This document shows positions 19,426-28,763 of a stretch of 64,000 nucleotides of DNA, one piece after another; the first letter of the stretch is position 1, and each line of letters starts with the position of its first letter. A program made the translations under genes and the position numbers. This DNA comes from Streptomyces sp. B21-105 (GTDB taxonomy: Bacteria > Actinomycetota > Actinomycetes > Streptomycetales > Streptomycetaceae), in contig NZ_JARUMJ010000001.1 of NCBI RefSeq assembly GCF_036898465.1, positions 8,432,001 to 8,496,000 on the forward strand. Direction: 5' to 3'. Under the pieces are notes generated by a model that worked only from the letters and a program-made list of their open reading frames with translations, did not search any database and was not told the origin of the DNA.

Positions 19426-21897
19426 CTACTCCGGTGTGCCCGCCGGCTCCATCGCCCCGCGGCGCAGGGCGAGGCCGGCCGGGACGACCGCCGAGACCAC
19501 GGCGAGCACCGCGCAGGCGGCCAGGACCGCCGCGAGCGTCGCCCACGGCAGCTCGACGGACGTCCACACCGAGCGCAGGCCCAACGCGCCCCACATGCCC
19601 GCCAGGTTGAGACCGGCGACCAGTGCTCCGAGCGCCCCGCCGACCACGACCACCGTCAGCGCCTCGGCCCCCACCAGCCGCAGCACCTGCCACCTGGTCG
19701 CGCCGGCCAGCCGCAGCACAGCCAGTTCGCGGGACCGGTCGGAGGTCGCCATGACCATCGTGCCGGCCAGCGAGATGCCGGTGTAGAGCAGGGCGATCCC
19801 GAGGACCAGGAAGAAGCCCGCCCGGGTCGTCCGGTCGGTCTCCGGGTACATCGCGCGCACCCAGGCGTCCCTGGTCGCCACCTCCCCGTCCGACGCCCGC
19901 ACCGCCCGACGCAGTCCGGCGGCCACGGCGTCCGCGTCGGCGCCCTCCGCGAGGCGTACGTCGACCCGGTCGACGGGCGCGGCGGCGTTGCGCGGGGTGA
20001 CGTAGACGCCGTTGTCGCCGGTGCCGACGGTCATGACCGCGGCGATCCGCAGGGACTTCCGCGTGCCGTCGCCGAGCCACACGTCCACCCGCTCGCCCAC
20101 GGTGTGCTTCTCCCACTCCTCGTTGACGATGATCGAGTCGTCGTCGAGAGCGCTCACCGTCCCGGCGGCGAGCGGAAGACGGGCCGTCGCCGCGAACGTC
20201 TGCGGCTCGACGGCCCTGGCCTCGGACCTGATGAGCGCCACGCCGTCCTCCAGGACGTACACCGCGCTCGGCGAACTCGCCGAGACGTCGGTGCCGGACA
20301 CGCCCCGCAGCCGCCGCACCGTAGCCTCGTCGAAACCGGCGTCGCCCGCAGAGGTGACCACGAAGTCGGCGGCCGTCCGCTCGCGCACCTCGGTGGCCTT
20401 CGCCGCGTCGAGGGTCGCGGCGGCGCCCAGCAGCGAGCCCGCCAGCGCGACCGTGACCAGCACCGGCGCCGCGACCGCGGCGGTGCGGCGCACCCCGGCG
20501 GCGGCGTTCTCCCGCACCAGCATCCCGGCGGCGCCCGGCAGCCGGGCCGGCAGCCAGGCGATCAGCCGCACAGACGGCCGCACCAGCAGCGGCGCGAGCA
20601 GGGCGACCGCGGTGATCAGCAGCATGGGCCGGCTCACATAGGTCTTGCGCTGCAGCAGCTCGCCCGGGTTCGTCACCAGGGAATGGGCGAGCGTCACCGC
20701 GGCGGTGATCAGCAGAGCCGCGCCGAACAGCATGCGGCCCCGGGTCATCGGCCGGGCGTCCACGGACGCCTCGCGCAGCGCCTCGGCGGGACCGGTGCGG
20801 CCCGCCCGCCAGGACGCGGCCAGCACACCGCCCAGGGCCACCGAAAGCCCCGTCCAGAACGCCAAGTGGTAGGGCCAGACGTGGCCGCCGACGGTGAACC
20901 AGCGGGGCGCGAGACTCTCGTCCACCGCCCACGCGGCGAGCCCCGGAGCCGCGGTGGAACCGATCACGCAACCGGCGGCCGAGGCGAGGACGCCGACCGC
21001 GAGCGCCTCGCCGGCGACCATGCGGCGGATCTGTCCCGGGGTCGCCCCGGCGGTGCGGAGCAACCCGAACTCGCGGCGCCGCTGGGCCACCGCGAACGCG
21101 AACGTCGAGGCCACCACGAACACCGACACGAACCCGCTGACGCCGCCGGCCGTGCCGAACAAGGCGTTCATCGCGGTGAGGGCCGCGCGGTCGCGGTCGG
21201 GGTCGGCGTCGGCGTACCGGCGCGCGTCCCCGGTGAGGACCTGGACGCGCTCGTCGCCGCGCACCGCCTCGCGCACGGCCGCCGGATCGGCGTCCACCAC
21301 GAGCTGGACGCTGCGCGGCGACAGCTCGGCTGCGCGGGCGTCGGTGTAGAACACGGCGTTCTCGAAGCCCGGCCCGGCCGGGGCGCCGACGACGCGCACG
21401 GTCCCGACGACGCGCACGACACCGCCGTCGGTCCGCACGCGGGCGCCCGGCCGGGCCCAGTGGCCGCTGACGACGACCTCGTCCGCGGCCCCGGGCGCGC
21501 GTCCCGCGCCGAGCCGGTACGGCGCGAAGGCCGCGGTGGACCAGGGATGGCCCACCAGGTCGGCGGGGCCGCTCGCCGCCCGTACGGCGAACGACCGGTC
21601 CTGCACGACGGCGCCGAGGTCCCGCAGTCTCGCGACCGCGTCGGCGGGCACCGCACGCGGCTGTGCGAGCTTGTGGGTGCGGTCACCGATCGAGGTCCGC
21701 ACCCGCAGCGTGTCCTGCCCTTTGACGACGACCGGCGCGGCGGCGAACCGCTCCGGCCCGCGCCCGGGTGCGTCCAGTGACGACGCCAGGGCCAGCCCCA
21801 TCACCGCGATCAGCGCCACGCCCGTACAGAGCGCGACGAAGCTGCCGACGAAGGTGACCCATCGGGTGCGCAGGGTGCACAGCGTGGTGGTCAGCAC
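19426..21897 (-). CDS. ABC transporter permease, FtsX/MacB-like (823 aa)
   Basis: A full-length double-FtsX permease with an N-terminal transmembrane helix (FVGSFVALCTGVALIAVMGL), a large extracellular domain, three helices around residues 250-390, a second extracellular domain and a final three-helix FtsX block. It starts with GTG overlapping the end of the ATPase gene. Together they form a predicted exporter or lipid/peptide-handling transporter, likely controlled by the divergent two-component system. Substrate is unknown; antimicrobial peptide export or cell-wall stress are usual roles for this arrangement. Confidence 0.85.
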   Translation of the reverse strand: MLTTTLCTLRTRWVTFVGSFVALCTGVALIAVMGLALASSLDAPGRGPERFAAAPVVVKGQDTLRVRTSIGDRTHKLAQPRAVPADAVARLRDLGAVVQDRSFAVRAASGPADLVGHPWSTAAFAPYRLGAGRAPGAADEVVVSGHWARPGARVRTDGGVVRVVGTVRVVGAPAGPGFENAVFYTDARAAELSPRSVQLVVDADPAAVREAVRGDERVQVLTGDARRYADADPDRDRAALTAMNALFGTAGGVSGFVSVFVVASTFAFAVAQRRREFGLLRTAGATPGQIRRMVAGEALAVGVLASAAGCVIGSTAAPGLAAWAVDESLAPRWFTVGGHVWPYHLAFWTGLSVALGGVLAASWRAGRTGPAEALREASVDARPMTRGRMLFGAALLITAAVTLAHSLVTNPGELLQRKTYVSRPMLLITAVALLAPLLVRPSVRLIAWLPARLPGAAGMLVRENAAAGVRRTAAVAAPVLVTVALAGSLLGAAATLDAAKATEVRERTAADFVVTSAGDAGFDEATVRRLRGVSGTDVSASSPSAVYVLEDGVALIRSEARAVEPQTFAATARLPLAAGTVSALDDDSIIVNEEWEKHTVGERVDVWLGDGTRKSLRIAAVMTVGTGDNGVYVTPRNAAAPVDRVDVRLAEGADADAVAAGLRRAVRASDGEVATRDAWVRAMYPETDRTTRAGFFLVLGIALLYTGISLAGTMVMATSDRSRELAVLRLAGATRWQVLRLVGAEALTVVVVGGALGALVAGLNLAGMWGALGLRSVWTSVELPWATLAAVLAACAVLAVVSAVVPAGLALRRGAMEPAGTPE

Positions 21898-22628
21898 GGC
21901 GCCGCCTCCAGCCCGGACAGGCGCGCCGCGATGGCGTCCGCACCGGCGCCGAGCAGCTCGCCGTCGACCCGGCCGTCGACGAGGAGCACGACGCGGTCGG
22001 CGTAGGAGGCGGCGACGGGGTCGTGGGTGACCATGACGATCGTCCGGCCGTCCCGGTCGACCATGCCGCGCAGCAGCGTCAGCACCTCACGGCTGGTCCG
22101 CGAGTCGAGCGCGCCGGTCGGCTCGTCGCCGAACAGCACGTCGGGGCGGGTGATCAGGGCGCGGGCCAGGGCGACCCGCTGCTGCTGGCCGCCGGACATC
22201 TGTGTCGGCCGGTGCCGCGCCCGGTCGCCGAGCCCGACCTGGGCGAGCACCTCACGCACCTGCGCCTTCTTCGGGCGGCGGCCGGCCAGCCGCAGCGGCA
22301 GGGACACGTTCTGCTCCGCGGTCAGCGAGGACAGCAGGTTGAACGTCTGGAACACGAAGCCGACGCGCCGGCGGCGCAGCAGGGTCAACTCCCTCTCGCT
22401 CAGGCCGGTCAGCTCCGTGCCGCCCACGGTGACCGAGCCCGAGGTGGGCCGGTCCAGGCCCGCGGCGCACTGCAACAGGGTCGACTTCCCGGACCCGGAG
22501 GGGCCCATCACGGCGGTGAACGTCCCCTTCGGGAAGGCCAGGGACACCTGGTCCAGGGCAAGGACGGACGTGCCGCCCGAGCCGTACCGCCGGGTCACCG
22601 AACCCAACCGGATCGCGTCGTCGCTCAT
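21891..22628 (-). CDS. ABC transporter ATP-binding protein, LolD/MacB type
   Basis: 245 residues with Walker A GPSGSGKS, Q-loop FVFQTFNLL, signature MSGGQQQRVALARAL, Walker B DVLFGDEPTGALD and the H-loop VTHD. The ATG at 22628 follows GGGGGAA; an in-frame ATG at 22640 preceded by GAGGAG is an equally possible start adding four residues. Pairs with the overlapping FtsX-type permease. Confidence 0.93.
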   Translation of the reverse strand: MSDDAIRLGSVTRRYGSGGTSVLALDQVSLAFPKGTFTAVMGPSGSGKSTLLQCAAGLDRPTSGSVTVGGTELTGLSERELTLLRRRRVGFVFQTFNLLSSLTAEQNVSLPLRLAGRRPKKAQVREVLAQVGLGDRARHRPTQMSGGQQQRVALARALITRPDVLFGDEPTGALDSRTSREVLTLLRGMVDRDGRTIVMVTHDPVAASYADRVVLLVDGRVDGELLGAGADAIAARLSGLEAAPC

Positions 22629-22794
22629 GTGTTCCCCCATCAGTTCCTGCTCCTCGCTTCGTCGGTGCCTCCACGAAACCGCCCAAGCCCCTGACGGCGC
22701 AGTGAGGCAGGAACGAGACCTGGGGTAGGGCCAGGCATACCCCCGATACGGATCCTGGACCGATGGCGCCGGACCGACGGGGCCATCTACGGTC

Positions 22795-24099
22795 ATGCAC
22801 ATGCACCCTCGGAACGTGTGGCAGGCCATGTCCCGGCCGGGCTTTCTGCTGTCGGCCTGGCCCTGGCGCTCCGCCGCGTATCTGCTCACCGGCGCGCTGA
22901 CCGGCGTCGTCACCCTGGTGGGGATCGTGACCGCGGCCGTGGTCTGCGGGGCGCTCGCCCTCGTCCTGGTGGGGCTGCCGCTGCTCGTGCTGCTCGCCCT
23001 CGGCGGGATCCCGGTGGCCCGGGTGGAGCGGTACAGGGCGCGCCTGGTCGACCGCGACCCGCTGTCCGGCCGGCACCGGACGCCGTCCGCGCCGGGACTG
23101 CGGCCCTGGCTGACCACCCGGCTGCGCGAACAGACGACCTGGCGGGAGCTCGGGTACACGCTGCTGTTCGCCGGGCTGCTGTGGCCGGTCGACGCCCTCG
23201 CCGTCACGGTCGCGCTGCTCTTCCCCCTGTCCATGGTCGCCGCTCCGCTGCTGATGGCCACGGTCGGCGACGGCCACGAGACGAAGGTGCTCAAGCAGTG
23301 GACGGTCACCACCTGGCCGACCGCTTTCGGCGTCGCCGTCCTGGGCCTGCTCCTGACGGGCCTGTGCGCCTATCTGCTCGGCGTCACGGCGGGCGCCCGC
23401 GCCGCGCTGGCCCGGCTGCTGATCGCCTCACGCGAGGGCGAACTCGGCGCCACGGTGGTCGAACTGGCCCGCTCCCGTGTCCGGTTGGTCGACGCCTTCG
23501 AGGCCGAGCGGCGCCGTATCGAGCGCGATCTGCACGACGGAGCCCAACAACGCCTCGTGGCGCTGACGATGACCCTCGGGCTGGCGCGCCTGGACGCCCC
23601 GCCCGGCCCGCTCGCCGACCAGCTCACCCGGGCCCACGAGGAGGCCGGCAAAGCACTCGCGGAACTGCGCGAGCTCATCCACGGCATCCACCCCCAGGTC
23701 CTCACGGACTACGGCCTGCCCGCCGCGGTCAGCGATGCCGCCGACCGCTGCGTGGTCCCCGTCGACGTCGACCTCGCACTGCCGGGACGGCCCACCCGGG
23801 CGGTCGAGTCCGCCGCCTACTTCGTGGTCTGCGAGGCGCTGGCCAACGTCGACAGACACAGTGGCGCCGGCCGCGCGCGGGTGAGCGGCGGTCATCACGA
23901 CGGACGCCTGTTCCTCGAAGTGCGCGACGACGGCCGCGGCGGCGCGGACCCCTCGGCGGGCAGCGGCCTCACCGGCCTCGCCGACCGGGTCTCGGTCCTG
24001 GATGGCAGACTTGCCCTGACCAGTCCGCCAGGTGGACCGACCCTGTTGCGTGTGGAGTTTCCTTGCGAGGTGACGAAGGCGGCCGACCGCTTCGCGTAG
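22795..24099 (+). CDS. NarL-family sensor histidine kinase
   Basis: 434 residues. The N-terminal half has about four transmembrane helices and little extracellular sequence, so it probably senses a membrane signal. The phospho-acceptor is His247 in RRIERDLHDGAQQRL (HisKA_3), followed by an HATPase domain (DDGRGGAD, GSGLTGLADRV). Divergent from the ABC exporter across 154-166 bp, and overlapping the response-regulator gene. Confidence 0.9.
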   Translation: MHMHPRNVWQAMSRPGFLLSAWPWRSAAYLLTGALTGVVTLVGIVTAAVVCGALALVLVGLPLLVLLALGGIPVARVERYRARLVDRDPLSGRHRTPSAPGLRPWLTTRLREQTTWRELGYTLLFAGLLWPVDALAVTVALLFPLSMVAAPLLMATVGDGHETKVLKQWTVTTWPTAFGVAVLGLLLTGLCAYLLGVTAGARAALARLLIASREGELGATVVELARSRVRLVDAFEAERRRIERDLHDGAQQRLVALTMTLGLARLDAPPGPLADQLTRAHEEAGKALAELRELIHGIHPQVLTDYGLPAAVSDAADRCVVPVDVDLALPGRPTRAVESAAYFVVCEALANVDRHSGAGRARVSGGHHDGRLFLEVRDDGRGGADPSAGSGLTGLADRVSVLDGRLALTSPPGGPTLLRVEFPCEVTKAADRFA

Positions 24100-24731
24100 T
24101 GCTGGCCGAAGACAGCGTGCTGCTGCGCGAAGGGCTCGTCGGCCTGCTCGACCGCTGCGGCCACGAGGTGGTGGCGGCCGTCGGGAACGCGCGGGCGCTG
24201 ATCGCCGCGGTCGAGGAGCACGCCCCCGACATCGTGGTGACGGACGTACGGATGCCGCCCGGTTTCCAGGACGAGGGACTGCACGCGGCGGTACGGCTGC
24301 GGGAGAGGCGCCCCGCACTCCCCGTCCTGGTCCTCAGCCAGTACGTGCAACGGACGTACGCCGCCGAACTCCTGGACTCCGGCGACGGAACAGGCGTCGG
24401 CTATCTGCTCAAGGACCGGGTCGGCCAGGTCGGGGAGTTCGTGGAGGCACTGCGCAAGGTGGCGGACGGCGGCACGGTCGTCGACCCCGAGGTGGTGCGC
24501 CAGTTGCTGCGCCGCCGCCGCGATCCGCTGGAGCAGCTCACCCCGCGCGAACGCGAGGTGCTGGCACTGATCGCCGAAGGCAGGTCCAACGGCGCGATCG
24601 CCGAGGAGCTGGTGGTCTCCGAGGCGGCGATCGGCAAGCACATCGGCAACATCCTCGCCAAGCTGGACCTGCCTCCGACGGACACCACGCACCGCAGGGT
24701 CCTGGCCGTCCTCGCCTACCTCCGGGCCTGA
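24063..24731 (+). CDS. NarL/LuxR-family response regulator
   Basis: 222 residues: receiver domain (VVLAEDSVLLREGL, phospho-Asp in VTDVRMPPGF, lysine in YLLKDRV) and a C-terminal LuxR HTH (LTPREREVLALIAEGRSN, GKHIGNILAKL). The TTG at 24063 with an upstream GGAG is the best start and overlaps the kinase by 37 nt; GTG at 24099 would cut into the receiver fold. Likely regulates the adjacent ABC exporter. Confidence 0.88.
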   Translation: MRGDEGGRPLRVVLAEDSVLLREGLVGLLDRCGHEVVAAVGNARALIAAVEEHAPDIVVTDVRMPPGFQDEGLHAAVRLRERRPALPVLVLSQYVQRTYAAELLDSGDGTGVGYLLKDRVGQVGEFVEALRKVADGGTVVDPEVVRQLLRRRRDPLEQLTPREREVLALIAEGRSNGAIAEELVVSEAAIGKHIGNILAKLDLPPTDTTHRRVLAVLAYLRA

Positions 24732-24911
24732 CCCACCGAACGCACCGGACCACCACCGTCGACGACGACCACCCCGCCCACGCCCAGGGCCGATCCGGCT
24801 GCCGGCTGCCGGTATCGGGCCGACGGTCCTCGACCCCCGCCGGACCCTCGCTGGACTCCGGGCGGCCCCCCGCTGGACCGCACGCTTCCGACAGTTCGAG
24901 AGGATGGGCGC

Positions 24912-25706
24912 ATGATCGCCGAAGAAACCGAGCCGCCGTCCCGGGACCGAGAGCCGCAGCGCGGGCCCGGCAGTCCGTTTGACGCCTCGCGCGTCGCGCC
25001 ACACGACGACACTTCCGCCACGACCCGGCGGCCGACGACCGCCACCGGCCTCGAAGGCGGCATGGAGCGGGCGGCGGCGGCGCTGAAGCCGCGGCTGCGC
25101 GGCTGGCTGCACGCCGGCGTGTTCCCCGTCGCGCTGGCCGGCGGGATCGTCCTGCTCGCCGTGTCACGCTCGGCGGCGGCGGTGGCGGCCTGCGCGGTGT
25201 ACGCGGTGTCGGCGTGCCTGCTGTTCGGCACCAGCGCGGTCTACCACCGTGGGACGTGGGGCCCGCGCGGTGGGGCGGTGCTGCGGCGGCTGGACCACGC
25301 GAACATCTTCCTCATCATCGCCGGCACCTACACGCCGCTCGCGGTGGTGCTGCTGCCCGCAGACCGGCAGCGGTTGCTGCTGACCGTGATGTGGGCGGGC
25401 GCGCTGGCCGGGGTCGCCTTCCGCATCCTGTGGATCGGGGCTCCCCGGTGGCTGTACACCCCGTGCTACATCGCGCTGGGCTGGGTCGCCGTCTTCAATC
25501 TCCCCGACTTCGCGCGCACCGGCGGAGCAGCCGTCGTCGTGCTCGTCATCGCCGGCGGCCTGCTCTACACCGCGGGCGCCGTCGTCTACGGACTCAAGCG
25601 CCCCGACCCGTCACCCTCGTGGTTCGGCTTCCACGAGGTCTTCCACGCCCTGACCATCGCCGCCTTCGCCGCGCACTACACGGCCATCCTCCTCGCCGTC
25701 GCATAA
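24912..25706 (+). CDS. Hemolysin III / PAQR-family membrane protein
   Basis: Seven predicted transmembrane helices. It shows the family's metal-site residues: SAVYHRGTW, LDHANIFLIIAGTYTP and a C-terminal FHEVFHALTIAAFAAHY. The first 50 residues are polar and unlike the family; a later start at the in-frame ATG 25062 (MERAAAALKPRLRGWLHAG) would give a more usual length. Function in bacteria is unclear; membrane homeostasis or hydrolase activity is suspected. Confidence 0.82.
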   Translation: MIAEETEPPSRDREPQRGPGSPFDASRVAPHDDTSATTRRPTTATGLEGGMERAAAALKPRLRGWLHAGVFPVALAGGIVLLAVSRSAAAVAACAVYAVSACLLFGTSAVYHRGTWGPRGGAVLRRLDHANIFLIIAGTYTPLAVVLLPADRQRLLLTVMWAGALAGVAFRILWIGAPRWLYTPCYIALGWVAVFNLPDFARTGGAAVVVLVIAGGLLYTAGAVVYGLKRPDPSPSWFGFHEVFHALTIAAFAAHYTAILLAVA

Positions 25707-25794
25707 CCGCACATGACCCGCCCACCCGGACAGCGGGGCGGCCGAAGCCTCCCGATCCCACCGGCCTCGTCGTGCGGGCGCGGGGCGCGGGGGG

Positions 25795-25984
25795 TCAACG
25801 GCTCCCGGTGAGTTCTCCGCTGAGCGTCCGGTGGATGCGGGCGCTCGGCTCGTTGAGGCCCTTGATCTCGACGGTCTTCCCGCGCTGGGCGTACTTGGTC
25901 TCGACGGCGTCCAGCGCGGCCACGGAGGAGGCGTCCCAGATGTGGGCGGCGGACAGGTCGATGACGACCTTGCCGGGGTCGCCC
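25795..25984 (-). pseudogene. C-terminal STAS fragment of a SulP anion transporter
   Basis: Reads AGDPGKVVIDLSAAHIWDAS onward to SGELTGSR, the last 62 or so residues of a SulP-family transporter's STAS domain. All membrane helices are missing. Upstream of AGDP the frame passes into antisense MerR sequence, so this is a 3' remnant. Confidence 0.75.
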
Positions 25985-26353
25985 GCACGGACCGAGCTGT
26001 CGCTGCGCACCATCCGGCACTACGAGGAGACGGGTCTCCTGATCCCCTCCGCCCGCTCCCGGGGCGGTTTCCGCCTCTACACCGAGTCCGACGTCGCCCG
26101 TCTGATGGTCATCCGCCGTATGAAGCCCCTCGGCTTCGCTCTCGACGAGATGCGGGCCCTGCCGGAGGCGACGGACCGCATCGACTCGGGCGCGCAGCTG
26201 CCGCCCGACGAGCACGTGGCACTGCTCGACCGGATCCGCGGCTTCGAGCAGGCCGCCCAGCGGCGAGTGGCGGACCTGCGCACCCAGCCGGCGAGGGCGG
26301 AGGAATTCGCGGCCGCTCTCGCACAGCGTCTCCCGCCGTCCCACCAGTCCTGA
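25982..26353 (+). pseudogene. N-terminally truncated MerR-family regulator
   Basis: Starts abruptly inside the HTH at ARTELSLRTIRHYEETGLL and continues through GGFRLYTESDVARL and a coiled-coil-like C-terminus. The first HTH helix and any start codon are missing. It abuts the SulP remnant head to head. Intact MerR genes of this type and SulP genes can be divergent neighbours, so one deletion could have removed both 5' ends. Confidence 0.7.
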
Positions 26354-26426
26354 GGCAGTGGCCGCACGGCACCGTCGACTGTCACTGGGACCTCACGCGC
26401 CCTCTGACGTGCTGTCGCCACGGGGG

Positions 26427-26763
26427 CTCAGCACGCTGGCGTTCAGTCCCGACGGGAGCCGCCCGGCGGCGGGCGACCGCACTGGCCGGGTCGCCCTGTG
26501 GGACGGAGACCTGCGTCGCCGCGCCGCTGTTCTGCGCAACGTCCTCCCGGCCCCGCTCGGCGATGCCCCGGAGGCGGTGAGCGCCCTCGCCCTGAGCCCC
26601 GACGGCCACACCCTCGCTGTCGGCGGTGACGCCGGCACCATCCAGCTCTGGGACACCACCACCCAGCAGCCCCTCGGCGGACCCCTCCCCTCCCCGGGCG
26701 AGCCCATCGACTCCCTCGCCCTCAGCCCCGACAGCACCTCCCTCTACGCCGGCGGCGGCCACG
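26427..26763 (+). pseudogene. WD40-repeat fragment
   Basis: Three WD40-like blades: LSTLAFSPDG...GRVALWDG, VSALALSPDGHTLAVGG...IQLWDT, and DSLALSPDSTSLYAGGG. There is no start of its own, and homology stops within 2 nt of the stop codon of the convergent lyase gene. Probably the tail of a large WD40 protein such as a STAND NTPase, cut on both sides. Confidence 0.6.
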
Positions 26764-26764
26764 G

Positions 26765-27589
26765 TCAGGCGTGTCCCGGGGGGCGCGGGGCGTCGTAGGG
26801 CTGTGCCGGGACGGGCCGGTTGTTGCGGTCCACCGACAGGAAGATCTCGTTCGCCAGGGGTGTCCGGATCTCCTCCGCGAGCTGGCCGATGAGTCCCGCC
26901 GTGCGGGCGAGGAGCGCGAAGGCGCGCAACAGTTCCAGTGGCAGGCCGAGGTCGGCGAGCGCGGCGCCGCAGACGCCTGCGCCGTTCAACGGAAGTGTTC
27001 TGCCCAGCACTTGGAGGTGGACCCGGCCAACGGCCGCGAAGAGCGACAGGTGCGGGCCGAACAGCCCCTCCTCCCTGGCGATGTGGAACAGCCGAGGGGT
27101 GCGGGGGTCGCCCTCTTTGTGTACGTGGTGCCCGAGCCCGGGGATCATCCTCCCCTCCTCCCGCGCGGAGCGCACGGTGGCGAGGGCCAGCTCGTCCCAG
27201 CCCGCCTCGTCGGTCGGGGGGCCGCCCCCGGCCGTCGACAGGGCGTCGTGGAGGAACCTGCCGCAGTCCTCGGTCACGCCGAGGAAGTGCGAGCCGCCGC
27301 CCAGCAGCCCGGCGGCGAGGGCACCCTGGACCGAGTCGGGCGCCGACAGGTACGTCAGCCGGGTCGTGATCGCTGTCGGGGTGAAACCGTGATCGGCGAG
27401 GGCGGCCAGCACGGACTCGAACACCCGTGTTTCCCCCGGGGTGGGCCGGCGCTGCGTCGCGAGCCAGAACGCCAGCTCGCCGAAGCCCACCTCGCCCATC
27501 ACCTCCGCGGCGAGGTCCTTCCCGAGCAGGGTGATGCTGTGCAGGGAGGACGCCCCGAGGGCGGTCGGGTAGTCAGGCTTGTCGGCCAT
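26765..27589 (-). CDS. Citrate-synthase-family lyase (citryl-CoA lyase-like)
   Basis: A short (274-residue) member of the citrate synthase superfamily. The oxaloacetate-site histidine is present in PGLGHHVHKEGDPRT, and an earlier His lies in GGGSHFLG, but the usual catalytic Asp region reads PLNGAGVCGAAL with no aspartate. This matches small stand-alone citryl-CoA-lyase-like proteins, which cleave a hydroxyacyl-CoA rather than form citrate. It overlaps the CaiB-type CoA-transferase by 17 nt, suggesting a two-step activate-and-cleave pair. Confidence 0.78.
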   Translation of the reverse strand: MADKPDYPTALGASSLHSITLLGKDLAAEVMGEVGFGELAFWLATQRRPTPGETRVFESVLAALADHGFTPTAITTRLTYLSAPDSVQGALAAGLLGGGSHFLGVTEDCGRFLHDALSTAGGGPPTDEAGWDELALATVRSAREEGRMIPGLGHHVHKEGDPRTPRLFHIAREEGLFGPHLSLFAAVGRVHLQVLGRTLPLNGAGVCGAALADLGLPLELLRAFALLARTAGLIGQLAEEIRTPLANEIFLSVDRNNRPVPAQPYDAPRPPGHA

Positions 27590-28760
27590 CGTCTTCTTCC
27601 GTGGAGTCGTCCAGCCACTTGCGCAACTCGGCCCCGTGCTCGTCCAGCTCGGGAGGGGGCAGCCGGTAGGCCGCCGGGGTCTGCGAGAAGCGGATCGGGT
27701 GCCGTGTCGTGGGTACGGCCCGATGCCCTTCGCCCACCTCGACGACCGGGTCGAGCCCGAAGCGTTCCGCCATGGCGAACCCGCCGTCGATGGTGTTGAT
27801 CGGCCCGCAGGGGACGCCCGCGTCGACGAGCAGGTCGAACCACTCCAGAGCCGTCCTCGTCCCGAACCGCTCGGCCAGGAGAGGCCGCAGCTCCTCGCGG
27901 CGCTCGGTGCGGTCGGCGTTGTGCCTGAAGCGCGGATCGTCGGCGATCTCGGGGGCGCCGAGCACCTCGCACAGTCTGCGGAACTGTCCGTCGTTGGCCG
28001 CGGTGACGATCAGGTCCTGGTCGGCCGTCGGCAGCGGTTCGTAGGGAAAGACGCTGGGGTGCGCGTTGCCCATCCGGTAGGGGACGGTGCCGCCGGCGAC
28101 GTAGGAGGAGCTGTGGTTGACCAGCCCCGTCAGCGCCGAGGACAGGAGGTTCACCTCGACGTGCTGGCCCTGGCCGGTCGCGTCGCGGTGGCGCAGCGCG
28201 GCGAGGATGCCGATGGCGGCGTGGTTGCCCGCCATCACGTCGAAGACCGAGATGCCCGCCCGGTACGGCGGCCCGTCGGGATCACCGGTGAGACTCATCA
28301 ACCCGGAGATCGCCTGCACCATCAGGTCGTACCCGGGGACCTTCCGGCCGGGTCCGGCGCCGAAGCCGCTGATCGAGGCGTAGACCACGCCCGGGTTCAC
28401 GCTGCTCACCGAGGGGTGGTCCAGGCCGTACCTGGCGAGCCCACCCGGTTTGAAGTTCTCGATCACGACATCCGCGCGCCGGGCCAGTTCCCGGGCCAGA
28501 CGTGCGTCGGTGTCGTCACGGAAGTCGAGCGCGATGGAGCGCTTGCCGCGGTTGACGCCCAGGTAGTACGTCGAGACACCGTCGCGCGCCGGGGGCGTCC
28601 AGGTGCGGGTGTCGTCTCCGCTCGGCCCTTCGACCTTCACCACGTCGGCCCCGAGGTCGGCCAGCAGCATGGTCGCGTACGGCCCCGCCAGGATGCGGGA
28701 GAAGTCCGCCACCAGCAGCCCGTCCAGCGGTCCGCGCGGCCCGGATGAACCGCCGTCCAT
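27573..28760 (-). CDS. CaiB/BaiF family CoA-transferase
   Basis: Class III CoA-transferase, 395 residues. Family features: LLVADFSRILAGPYATMLLADLGADVVKVE at the N-terminus (quoted in part), RGKRSIALDF, and the catalytic aspartate region around GDPDGPPYRAGISVFDVMAG. It would move CoA between carboxylic acids, supplying the substrate for the overlapping lyase gene. It starts 4 nt after the amidohydrolase stop. Confidence 0.9.
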   Translation of the reverse strand: MDGGSSGPRGPLDGLLVADFSRILAGPYATMLLADLGADVVKVEGPSGDDTRTWTPPARDGVSTYYLGVNRGKRSIALDFRDDTDARLARELARRADVVIENFKPGGLARYGLDHPSVSSVNPGVVYASISGFGAGPGRKVPGYDLMVQAISGLMSLTGDPDGPPYRAGISVFDVMAGNHAAIGILAALRHRDATGQGQHVEVNLLSSALTGLVNHSSSYVAGGTVPYRMGNAHPSVFPYEPLPTADQDLIVTAANDGQFRRLCEVLGAPEIADDPRFRHNADRTERREELRPLLAERFGTRTALEWFDLLVDAGVPCGPINTIDGGFAMAERFGLDPVVEVGEGHRAVPTTRHPIRFSQTPAAYRLPPPELDEHGAELRKWLDDSTEEDDGRQA

Positions 28761-28763
28761 GGC

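Noticed and set aside
19138..21780. 880-codon plus-strand frame opposite the ABC permease
   Set aside because: Antisense to a clear FtsX-type permease; composition is that of a GC shadow.
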